Of a stretch of DNA of 64,000 nucleotides, positions 25,887 to 33,814 are shown piece after piece (position 1 is the first letter of the stretch; each line of letters begins with the position of its first letter). This DNA comes from Sulfolobales archaeon (GTDB taxonomy: Archaea; Thermoproteota; Thermoprotei_A; Sulfolobales; NBVN01): contig JAOAKQ010000002.1 in assembly GCA_026419835.1 (NCBI GenBank), positions 268,015-332,014 of the forward strand. Reading direction: 5' to 3'. The notes beneath the pieces were generated by a model, which saw nothing but the letters and a program-made list of their open reading frames with translations, was not told the origin of the DNA and made no database searches. The position numbers and the translations under genes were made by a program.

Positions 25887-25940
25887 TGTGCGGTTTGCTA
25901 GTATGGAGAGCTAGGTAACCGCTTATGTGTTTTTATTTAG

Positions 25941-27227
25941 TTGGGTGTAGGTATTCGAGTGATAAGTGAAAGTATGTTTAATCTTAGAGAGTTAGCTGAA
26001 AGCGTCATTAAGAAGCCCGGGGTCTTTCTGGATGAAACTAAGCTCTACCCGGAGTACGTTCCGGAGGTTCTGCCTCATAGGGAAGAGCAGTTTAAGCAGT
26101 TAGCTAAAATGTTTAAGCACGTTGTTGTGTCGCCCGGCACTTCTTCTGCTCGAGTAGTTCTATACGGTTCTCTCGGAACTGGTAAGACAGCTACAGCCAT
26201 ATCGTTCGGTAAGGTCATCAGTAAGCTGGCTAGTGAGAGAGGTATTAAGCTTAAGTACGTTCACGTTAACTGCGCTAGCGCTAAGTCAGCTCTTTCAGTT
26301 CTTAGAGAAATAAAGAACCAGCTAGGTCTCAAAGTGCCCGATAGAGGACTGGGCTTCTCCGAGTTCGCTCAAGCGCTTCTGAAAGAGATGGATATGGAGA
26401 ACCTCTACGCGATAGTAACTCTCGATGAATTCGACTCCGTTCTACATAGTTTTGAAAGTGAAGATAAGTACTCCCTAGTTAGATTTTACGATGTTTTTCA
26501 TGCTGAGGTAATGAGGCTGAACTTCATATACGTAAGTAGAATGAGGCTCTACGACATAGTCAAAGCACTAGACGAGATTTCCGGTAGCTACATGATGAGA
26601 AACACCATAGTATTCAATCCGTACAAGTCTAGAGAGCTTTACGACATACTCAGGTATAGAGCTGAAGAAGTCTTCTACCCAGGTGTTGTCGATAGCGATG
26701 TATTTGAATACATAGCTAACTTAGTTGGCTACGATACTGGTGGTGACGGCAACGCCAGGAAGGCTCTAGCTATACTCTACTCAGCTGGAAAACTAGCTGA
26801 GAAGGAGATTGAGGAGGGTAGAGCGTCGAGAGTTCTCGTAGACCACGTTCGAGCTGTATCTGCGAAGGAGGACCTCGACCTAATACACGTACTAGACTCC
26901 CTGAACTACCTAAACCTCCACCAACTCCTCCTACTTAAGTCTATAGCTATAGGACTTAAGGAGGCGGGCGGTAACTACGTAAGCATTGGGCTCGTGGAGG
27001 AAGTCTATAGAAGACTCTGCCAAGACCTAGGGCTGGAACCTAGAAAGCATACTCAGATATACTACTACGTATCTGAACTAGTTAGCCGCGGTATAGTTAT
27101 GACTAGAAAAACCCTCAAGGGGAGAAGAGGGAGGAGTAGCTACGTTAGCTTTGGTGCCGCACCTCTGGATAGCTTACTGAAAGCACTAGATAGAGCTATA
27201 GCTATGAGGCGAGAGATTGGTGAGTAA
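25941..27227 (+). CDS. Orc1/Cdc6-family replication initiator
   Basis: A 428-residue AAA+ protein. It opens with the family pattern VFLDETKLYPEYVPEVLPHREEQ, then Walker A GSLGTGKTA (about 76-84), Walker B VTLDEFD (about 156-162) and the sensor 2 region GDGNARKAL (about 270). A C-terminal winged helix spans about 320-420. It should bind origin boxes and load MCM. The sensor 1 region reads FIYVSRMRLYD where most Orc1/Cdc6 have SND, so this may be a divergent paralogue. TTG 25941, GTG 25959 and ATG 25974 are possible starts. No origin recognition boxes were identified beside it. Confidence 0.88.
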   Translation: MGVGIRVISESMFNLRELAESVIKKPGVFLDETKLYPEYVPEVLPHREEQFKQLAKMFKHVVVSPGTSSARVVLYGSLGTGKTATAISFGKVISKLASERGIKLKYVHVNCASAKSALSVLREIKNQLGLKVPDRGLGFSEFAQALLKEMDMENLYAIVTLDEFDSVLHSFESEDKYSLVRFYDVFHAEVMRLNFIYVSRMRLYDIVKALDEISGSYMMRNTIVFNPYKSRELYDILRYRAEEVFYPGVVDSDVFEYIANLVGYDTGGDGNARKALAILYSAGKLAEKEIEEGRASRVLVDHVRAVSAKEDLDLIHVLDSLNYLNLHQLLLLKSIAIGLKEAGGNYVSIGLVEEVYRRLCQDLGLEPRKHTQIYYYVSELVSRGIVMTRKTLKGRRGRSSYVSFGAAPLDSLLKALDRAIAMRREIGE

Positions 27228-27486
27228 TGTAGGGAGTATAGTTGCTGAGGTGATATCTAGTAAAGTTAGAGTTAAGATACTGAAGCTACTAGTAGAGAGA
27301 GAATCTCTCAACATATCTGCGATTGTAAGAGAAACTAGACTCAACCATAGAATAGTTAAGGACAATCTCGACTACCTCGTAAAGCAAAACGTAGTTCACG
27401 AAATAGACCTTGGGAGGGTCAGAGTATACAGACTCAACTACGCAAATCCTGTAGCTAGAGCTATAAGAGACTTATTCACTTCCTAG
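27217..27486 (+). CDS. Winged-helix DNA-binding protein
   Basis: An 89-residue ArsR-like winged-helix protein: KVRVKILKLLVERESLNISAIVRE is helix 1-2, TRLNHRIVKDNLDYLVKQNVV the recognition unit, and a beta wing EIDLGRVRVYRLN follows. There are no metal-binding cysteines. It overlaps the end of orc1 by 11 bp, so it is cotranscribed with the initiator and may regulate it or act with it. Its 3' end overlaps rfcL by 11 bp on the opposite strand. Confidence 0.8.
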   Translation: MVSNVGSIVAEVISSKVRVKILKLLVERESLNISAIVRETRLNHRIVKDNLDYLVKQNVVHEIDLGRVRVYRLNYANPVARAIRDLFTS

Positions 27487-28903
27487 AAAAGTTCTCCAGC
27501 CCCCTGGAGTTCTTCTCTTCTTTTTTCCCACTCTGCTTAGTCCTAGCTCTACCACTAGAAGCTCTCGACTCTCTACTCAATTCAAGCACCGTCTTTCTAG
27601 TTTCCCGCCTAATTTCCTGCCTCAATTCTTCAACTCGCTTTACGATCTGCTCCCCCCTACTTTCGGAGAGGTAGGTTATCATCGAGTCACTTAAGTTCAG
27701 TCCTAGAGCTAGCTTAGCTGCGTACTCCAGGTTGTTATCGAATATCACCTTCAGCAAGGGTATGACATCTGATTTCGCTGTCGATGTGGAGCATTTTAGG
27801 TGTGCGGCAATTACTTTCGCTAGGTCTTCTCTCACTCGCCTAACCTCTCTAGCTACGATCGCGGATTTTCTAATTTCCGGTGGGGGCGAGTACTCAGTCC
27901 ATTTGAACTTGTACTGCTCATTCTTAATAGACAGAGCGACACCGGCCGTCATCATATCAACCGCGTAGGCTAGTAGATCCCAATTCTGACTTCTAACTAT
28001 TCGAGAGAAGTAAACGTCCGCTCTCGATATAGCTTCGTACGCTCTCCAGAGGTCTTCAGGGTCCTGAGCCTGTCTAGGCAGGTTTTCATGAATCCACTTA
28101 ATCAGCTCGTCTGGGGCTAGGTCTGTCTGCGTAGAAGCCTCTCTCGCCTGCCAGGAGTATTTAGATGTAAGTATCCTCCTAACTACTTCAAAAGTTTCGA
28201 GGTCCCTATCTCTAGTCCTTAGAAGAGCTTTAGTAGCTGAAAGAGTAACTCTACCGAAACCTTCACCAACTGCTTCTAGATCGTTTATAGCGGACCTCAA
28301 GTCACCTTCGGACTTCTCGGCTACGTAGTCTATGGCGTCGTCATCACACACCAGTTTCTCGCTTGCGCAAATACTGCGGAGAACTTTCTTTACATCCGTC
28401 TTAGTCAACCTCCTGAACCTAATCATCAAGCACTCATCTCTCAAACCCCTGAGCTTGGGATTCCACGGATCGTTAGCTATCAATACCACTGGGTGCTGAG
28501 TATTCTTAATCAAGTCTAGTATAGCTTCCAGCGCGCCTCGATCAGCTACATCCGATATACCGTCTACTTCATCTAGAAGCAGTATCTTTCCGCGAGCACT
28601 CACCAAGCTTCTCGCTCTGGACGAAGCCTTAGCTATTCTCTCTATATCCGAAGTTCTCCTATAGTCACTAGCGTTCATTTCCAGAAGCTCGAGCCCTTTT
28701 TCCGCAGCTACAGCCTCTACTAGAGAGGTCTTCCCAGATCCGGGAGGGCCGTAGAGAAGAGCGCCCTTTTTCTCAGGTTTTTTACTAATCCACGAATCGA
28801 TCCACTTGATGAATAGCTTCTTAGCTTCCTCCTGATTAACTACTTCGTCGGTCTTCTTCGGTCTGTACTTAACTACCCACGGAATCTTCTTAGTGGAGGA
28901 CAT
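27476..28903 (-). CDS. rfcL: Replication factor C large subunit
   Basis: A 475-residue clamp-loader ATPase that opens PCNA. It opens PWVVKYRPKKTDEVVNQE, followed by Walker A GPPGSGKTS (52-60), Walker B LLLDEVDG (about 109-116) and a C-terminal collar domain. A Lys/Arg/Ser-rich tail of about 45 residues is typical. The SRC motif of small subunits is absent, as expected for RfcL. It lies 4 bp after rfcS in the same operon. Confidence 0.95.
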   Translation of the reverse strand: MSSTKKIPWVVKYRPKKTDEVVNQEEAKKLFIKWIDSWISKKPEKKGALLYGPPGSGKTSLVEAVAAEKGLELLEMNASDYRRTSDIERIAKASSRARSLVSARGKILLLDEVDGISDVADRGALEAILDLIKNTQHPVVLIANDPWNPKLRGLRDECLMIRFRRLTKTDVKKVLRSICASEKLVCDDDAIDYVAEKSEGDLRSAINDLEAVGEGFGRVTLSATKALLRTRDRDLETFEVVRRILTSKYSWQAREASTQTDLAPDELIKWIHENLPRQAQDPEDLWRAYEAISRADVYFSRIVRSQNWDLLAYAVDMMTAGVALSIKNEQYKFKWTEYSPPPEIRKSAIVAREVRRVREDLAKVIAAHLKCSTSTAKSDVIPLLKVIFDNNLEYAAKLALGLNLSDSMITYLSESRGEQIVKRVEELRQEIRRETRKTVLELSRESRASSGRARTKQSGKKEEKNSRGLENFSRK

Positions 28904-28907
28904 TTCT

Positions 28908-29909
28908 TCACCGCTTAACCGGTTTAGAGAGCTGGGGCTGCTGCCGCAGCGGCTTACCTAGAAGAACGAGCTTAGCTAGAAGAGCGCTCAGTTGAATCTC
29001 GTCGTCAGCTCCTTCAACGAGTCTGTACTGAATCTCTCCTAGGTAGTCCGCTATCTCAACTCTCAAGTCTTCCGGAATCGCGACCTCGGAGCTGAACACT
29101 TCTCTATGTAGTTGCTTCACTATGTCTACGCCGGAGAGTCCGTAGTTAACTATGAGCTTTCTGAGAGCTTCTCTAGACTTCATAAAGTCCCCCTCGAAGA
29201 GAGCTGTCTTTAGTAGAGCTCTTACTTCAACTGGTGTTGCTAGCCCAACAACCTTATATACGTTCGATGTATTTACCTCACCGAGAGCTGCGGCTGCTTG
29301 AAGTACGTTTATAGCTTTCCTCATATCCCCACCGGAAACTTCGTAAATAGACTCCAAACCGCGGTCATCGCAAACTACTTTTTCCTGGGAACATATCCAC
29401 TTTAATCTGGCTACAACGTCTTCTCTTTTGAGAGAAATGAATCTAAAGACGGCGCATCTCGATTGAATAGGCTCTATGATCTTACTCGGGTAGTTAGCTA
29501 TTAGTATGAACCTAGTTACGTCTACGTACATCTCCATAAGTCTCCTAAGTGCTTGCTGTGCGTCAGCTGTCATATTATCCGCTTCATCCAACAGCACGAT
29601 TTTAAAAGGTACTTCCACCGGCAGCTTACTTCTTGCGAACTCTTTTACTTTAGTCCTAATGACGTCAATACCTCGCTCGTCGGAGGCGTTGAGCTCCAGC
29701 ATGTAGGGTCTATAGTCTTCACCGAAGAGGTCGTGTGCTAGTGCGTGCGCAGCCGTCGTCTTACCGGTTCCCGGAGGACCGGCGAAGAGTAGGTGCGGCA
29801 TATTTCTCTCCTTAACAAATACGTGAAGTCTCTTAACCACGTCTTCCTGATTAACTATTTCTCGCAGAGATCTAGGTCTATATTTTTCAGCCCACAGAAG
29901 CTCCGCCAT
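28908..29909 (-). CDS. rfcS: Replication factor C small subunit
   Basis: About 333 residues from ATG 29909 (MAELLWAEKYRPRSL). An ATG at 29933 would add eight non-conserved residues, and AGGAGTGTG precedes 29909. Walker A GPPGTGKTT (44-52), Walker B with DEAD (about 110) and the SRC arginine-finger motif (about 153) are intact. Four copies join one RfcL to form the loader. It heads the rfcS-rfcL operon. Confidence 0.95.
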   Translation of the reverse strand: MAELLWAEKYRPRSLREIVNQEDVVKRLHVFVKERNMPHLLFAGPPGTGKTTAAHALAHDLFGEDYRPYMLELNASDERGIDVIRTKVKEFARSKLPVEVPFKIVLLDEADNMTADAQQALRRLMEMYVDVTRFILIANYPSKIIEPIQSRCAVFRFISLKREDVVARLKWICSQEKVVCDDRGLESIYEVSGGDMRKAINVLQAAAALGEVNTSNVYKVVGLATPVEVRALLKTALFEGDFMKSREALRKLIVNYGLSGVDIVKQLHREVFSSEVAIPEDLRVEIADYLGEIQYRLVEGADDEIQLSALLAKLVLLGKPLRQQPQLSKPVKR

Positions 29910-29933
29910 CACACTCCTAGAGCTCATCAACAC

Positions 29934-30269
29934 ACCGAAGTAATCTGATGCCTCAAACTTAAAATACCGTTAACCATTCAGTAGAGTCACTTAGCTGTTC
30001 CGCTAGCAAATTCAAGTCTACACCAACTCGGAGCGCTCTACGACATAGAACGCTCAGCAATACAACCCACGCTGCGCAGTGTAGAGCTTTACGGTACTGA
30101 GATTTCCTCCAACGATCTGAGGTCTTCCGAGAGTTCTCCAGTCATACTCAAAGACTCCATTATTCGCGCCTCTATTTACAGGTCCTTGATAGAATCTTTT
30201 TGGGTAGGTGTTATGTAGCTCCTGAACCTGGCTTTAATCACGACTCAAGACATTCTCAAATTGAGGTGA
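29934..30269. other. Mostly non-coding gap between rfcS and the pilus genes
   Basis: No convincing gene, tRNA or C/D box RNA was found. On the minus strand two very short frames in one reading frame (30176-30241 and 30089-30160) are separated by a single TAA and could be remnants of one gene; see findings. No T tract or strong repeat was noticed. Confidence 0.4.
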
Positions 30270-30371
30270 TTAGGCTAAGCGTGTAGCTAGTTCTAGAGAT
30301 ACCGTTAGGACAGCGGCTACTAGCACAATAAATTCTGACCCTAGTTCTCGCCAGGAAGTTCCGCTCTTCAC
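30270..30371 (-). CDS. 33-residue membrane peptide downstream of the pilus platform gene
   Basis: A GTG at 30371 lies one base after the platform-protein stop codon and opens a 33-codon frame: a short polar N-terminus, then a hydrophobic stretch (FIVLVAAVLTVSLELA), ending with TAA at 30270. Archaeal pilin genes commonly sit beside GspE/GspF pairs, and a hydrophobic helix preceded by a polar start is pilin-like. However, no clear class III signal (basic-Gly followed by the hydrophobic core) is seen and the peptide is very short. Tight coupling is the main support. Confidence 0.4.
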   Translation of the reverse strand: MKSGTSWRELGSEFIVLVAAVLTVSLELATRLA

Positions 30372-30372
30372 C

Positions 30373-32148
30373 CTAGGTAATACCTATTGAATAGAAAGTT
30401 ATTAAAACTGAGGAGATGGATAGTGTGCTCATAGCTACTATATGCTTAAAACCGGCATAGATTATCTGCTCGGAGGTGACTCCAGCTATTAAGCCCATAA
30501 CTAGGGAGTTTATGTAGGAACCTACAGCTAGTGAGGTTATGAGAGGTAGCAGTCCGGCCGGCTGCACCATTCCGGTGAACGAGGTAAGCAACCAGAGTAT
30601 TATAACTGGAGCGGATGCTATCAGTATAGACCCAAAGTAAGGCAGGATCACGTAAACTTTCAATCTCCTCTTCAACTCTATCTCGGACTCTGTGAGAACC
30701 GTTGTAAATCTTGCTAGAGAATCTATGATCTCCGGAGACCCTCCTCCAACCGATATCGAGTCTACTAGAAATCTGAAGATTACGAGTGTGAACCAATCGC
30801 GAATACCTCTCAAAGCTCTTTTCACAGCAGCTTCAACCGATATTCCGGAGTAGAGAGCGGCAGCCGCTTTTCTTACAACGGGAGATAGAGCGCCGTAGGG
30901 CCTCGTAGAGAGACTTATTATACATCTCTCGGGACTTAAACCAGTTTTACGAGCTTCACTAAAGTCTCTCAAGAAAGATGCCGTGCTTCTCACAAGCCCT
31001 CTCTGTCTTCTCGAAATTCTAAAGTAGTCTATAGCTGGTGGAACGAAAACTATTACTGTAAGAACTGCTAATCCAACTAGTAGGGAGAGTAAGTCCTTCC
31101 CACTTCTTATACCTCCCACGAGTCCAGGAGATAGAGTCAGTGCTGTAGCTATCCCAATTACAATACCTATTGGTAGCGATGCTACTAAAACCAGTAGAGG
31201 TTCTCTTATATTAACCTGTGATTTGGGTATCGTACCGTGTATAGCTAGTAAAACGAGCGTTCCTATGGCTGGAACTACGATGAAGTTGTAAAGAGTGGGT
31301 AGAGTTGGATCTGTTGCGAAACCGATCGGAAGAGATAGTCCGGCAGTACCACCAGCGGCGAGACCTACAGCACCCATAGAAGCAAAGAGAACAAAAACTG
31401 TCAGTGACACTATCACACCAAACACTATGTATGCCTCTAGGTATGAGGCTAGTCTAGATACTAAAGCCTTAATATCGTTCATTCTGTTGCTGAGAACTTC
31501 TTCCGTTCTAACTTGAAGATAGTGAAGAACGTCACCACCAGTTTTAAGAGTTGTTGTATAGCCTAGTATAACGTCTTTAAATCTACTGTTTGGATGGTCT
31601 AGTGCTATTTTCTCTATCGCTGTAATTGGGTCCTCACCGAAAAATCTGCACCTAGCTAAAATTCTCTGAGCTTCAGCTCTCATACCAGTAAATAGCTTGA
31701 GTTCCGAAACTCTCTCTATTACCTTCTCTAAGCCTACACCCCCTCTAAACAAAGTAGCGGCGTACACTAAGAAAAATGGGAACTCATTCGCTGTAGCTGT
31801 ATTTCTAGAAGACACCTTAATGTAGGGATACGCAAAACCGAGTGCTAGAACTACTAGTGGAACTATAACCGATACTAAAGTAATTACAGCCTTCGCAGCT
31901 ACGGGTATGTTTATAGTTAGAACTGTAACTACGAGGGGGATAGATACGATAACCGCAGATACAACTGCGTTGAGAATTATTTTAGCGGAGTAGGCTACCG
32001 GATGCGAGTATATAGCGGCTCTTCTAAATACTTGATCTAGTTGGAAGGTTTCTGCTGTTTTTCTCGCTATACGTTCGAAGAGTATTAGAGATAGGGCTGT
32101 GTAGACTTCTGAAAGTCTGTACTTAGGTTTACCTCTCCTTAAAGCCAA
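30373..32148 (-). CDS. Archaeal type IV pilus platform protein (GspF/TadC family)
   Basis: A 591-residue membrane platform protein with two GspF domains (about 80-270 and 380-590). Each carries the conserved cytoplasmic helical core (FFLVYAATLFRGGVGLEKVI and FLRDFSEARKTGLSPERCI), with about nine transmembrane helices. It anchors the secretion ATPase that drives archaeal pilus or archaellum-like filaments. It overlaps the ATPase gene by 20 bp. No archaellum-specific genes are nearby, so an adhesion or DNA-exchange pilus is more likely. Confidence 0.9.
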   Translation of the reverse strand: MALRRGKPKYRLSEVYTALSLILFERIARKTAETFQLDQVFRRAAIYSHPVAYSAKIILNAVVSAVIVSIPLVVTVLTINIPVAAKAVITLVSVIVPLVVLALGFAYPYIKVSSRNTATANEFPFFLVYAATLFRGGVGLEKVIERVSELKLFTGMRAEAQRILARCRFFGEDPITAIEKIALDHPNSRFKDVILGYTTTLKTGGDVLHYLQVRTEEVLSNRMNDIKALVSRLASYLEAYIVFGVIVSLTVFVLFASMGAVGLAAGGTAGLSLPIGFATDPTLPTLYNFIVVPAIGTLVLLAIHGTIPKSQVNIREPLLVLVASLPIGIVIGIATALTLSPGLVGGIRSGKDLLSLLVGLAVLTVIVFVPPAIDYFRISRRQRGLVRSTASFLRDFSEARKTGLSPERCIISLSTRPYGALSPVVRKAAAALYSGISVEAAVKRALRGIRDWFTLVIFRFLVDSISVGGGSPEIIDSLARFTTVLTESEIELKRRLKVYVILPYFGSILIASAPVIILWLLTSFTGMVQPAGLLPLITSLAVGSYINSLVMGLIAGVTSEQIIYAGFKHIVAMSTLSISSVLITFYSIGIT

Positions 32149-33751
32149 TTTCCTTAAGCACCTCGCTAGGTTTATAGTAGTAGTTCGAGACGTAAGTCGC
32201 TATTCTCTCGTACGACCTCTTTCCAGTGACCACCAAGTAGTCTAGAATATACTTTCTCTTTATAATGTCTTCAATCACGTTCTCTACGTCAACACCTCTC
32301 ATCTTAGCTATCTTCTCAACGACTATAGATTCTCTTAGATTAACCTTAAATCCGTCTCTAATCGGTTCCCATGTAGCTAGCTCACAATACTTCTCATAGT
32401 CTTTTATCTCCCAAATTGACGTAATTCTTCTCACAGGTCTCGGTCTTCCCGATTCATCTATCTTAGTTACTCTCTTTATTACTAAAGCTATATTAACTAG
32501 AGGTATGTACGAAGTCGGTATGTTCATGGGTGGGGAGGTAAGTCTCTTAACGGCCGCATCGATATCTTCAGCGTGTAGTGTAGTTAGACCGCTGTGCCCC
32601 GTTGCAATAGCTTGGAAGAGTACGTACGCTTCTTCACCTCTAACTTCACCAACAATAATTACATCCGGTCTATACCTTAAAGAAACCTTTACTAAGTCGT
32701 AGAGCTTTATCTCGGAAACACCCGAAACGAGGTAAGTCGGTCTACTAGTTAGCTGAACCCAGTTTTCTTGCGGTAGTCTGAGTTCTGGTGTATCTTCAAT
32801 AGTTACAATCTTGTATGTAGGTCTTAGAAGATTAGCTAGAGCGTTTAGTGTAGAAGTCTTACCTGAACCAGTTACACCAAGTATGAGGGTAGTCATCTTG
32901 TAGTCCATAGCCAGCCAGAGGTAAGCTGCCATTTCTGGCGATATAGTGCCATAGCTTATTAGGTCAACTATAGTTATAGGGTCCTCCCTAAACTTTCTAA
33001 TAGTGAAAGTGGAGCCTTTGGTACTAACTTCTTTCTGGAAGGTTGCTGCGACTCTGTGCCCTCCGGGTAGTATAGCGTCGAGAACGGGGTAAGCTACTGA
33101 GATATGCTTTCCAGCTAGGTGAGCTAGTTTAATAACGAACTCATCCAATTCAGAGGACGTTTTGAATACTACCGAAGTCGGTAAGTACTCATACTTTCTA
33201 TGCCATACGTAGACAGGTATCCCCGGACCGTTGCACGAGATATCCTCTATGTTCGGGTCCTTCATTAGGGGGTCTATAAGGCCGTAGCCTATAACGTTTC
33301 TCTCTATGTAGTACCCGATCTTACTCCACGATAAACCGGGAGTTCTTCCTAGCTTAAGCTGAAAGAATCTTATAGCTCTTTTTGCAAAGCTGGAGATGTA
33401 GCTATTGATATCCTCTACATGTGTTTTAGGTGGCTCAAGCTCCCACATTATGTAGTCTACTATACTCTTGTACACAGACTCTTCCTGAGGTGTAAGACCT
33501 ATTTCGTAAACAACGTAACTTATAGTACCAGCGCTCAGATCCTCAGTTATGTAAGCATATGCCCAAGGTTCATATAGAGGATACGTTTCGAGTAGCTTAG
33601 CGTCACCGCGCACTATTGAGAGTCTAAGCTTCTCCGGACTGACTATAGGCTTAGCTGGCTCCACATCTACTGGAGAGTCTATCGCACCTAGCTTTGCGGA
33701 TTCATCTTTAACTCGCTTTCTCACCAAGAATCTCGGAAGTTTAATTTTCAT
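32129..33751 (-). CDS. Type IV pilus / type II secretion ATPase (GspE/TadA family)
   Basis: About 540 residues from ATG 33751 (MKIKLPRFLVRKRV). The longer frame to 33841 would cross into the divergent gene and lies upstream of the likely transcript start. The N-terminal domain precedes the RecA-like core with Walker A GVTGSGKTS (about 286-294), the Asp box VTIEDTPELRLP, Walker B VIIVGEVRGEEA and the His box GHSGLTTLHAE. It powers assembly of a pilus through the adjacent platform protein. The promoter element at 33784-33792 is about 37 bp upstream. Confidence 0.92.
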   Translation of the reverse strand: MKIKLPRFLVRKRVKDESAKLGAIDSPVDVEPAKPIVSPEKLRLSIVRGDAKLLETYPLYEPWAYAYITEDLSAGTISYVVYEIGLTPQEESVYKSIVDYIMWELEPPKTHVEDINSYISSFAKRAIRFFQLKLGRTPGLSWSKIGYYIERNVIGYGLIDPLMKDPNIEDISCNGPGIPVYVWHRKYEYLPTSVVFKTSSELDEFVIKLAHLAGKHISVAYPVLDAILPGGHRVAATFQKEVSTKGSTFTIRKFREDPITIVDLISYGTISPEMAAYLWLAMDYKMTTLILGVTGSGKTSTLNALANLLRPTYKIVTIEDTPELRLPQENWVQLTSRPTYLVSGVSEIKLYDLVKVSLRYRPDVIIVGEVRGEEAYVLFQAIATGHSGLTTLHAEDIDAAVKRLTSPPMNIPTSYIPLVNIALVIKRVTKIDESGRPRPVRRITSIWEIKDYEKYCELATWEPIRDGFKVNLRESIVVEKIAKMRGVDVENVIEDIIKRKYILDYLVVTGKRSYERIATYVSNYYYKPSEVLKEIGFKER

Positions 33752-33783
33752 TCCCAGCGGCCCAAATCTCTCTTGCACACTAA

Positions 33784-33792
33784 CATATATTT
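33784..33792. promoter_or_regulatory. Shared divergent TATA element
   Basis: CATATATTT lies 27 bp before GTG 33815 on the plus strand and about 37 bp before ATG 33751 on the minus strand. The near-symmetric ATATAT core could serve both directions, giving a leaderless surface-protein transcript and a short leader for the pilus ATPase. Confidence 0.45.
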
Positions 33793-33814
33793 GCGGACCC
33801 AAACATCCCTCTAG

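Noticed and set aside
29934-30269. Replication origin in the gap next to rfcS
   Set aside because: No AT-rich unwinding tract or repeated origin-box-like sequence was seen.
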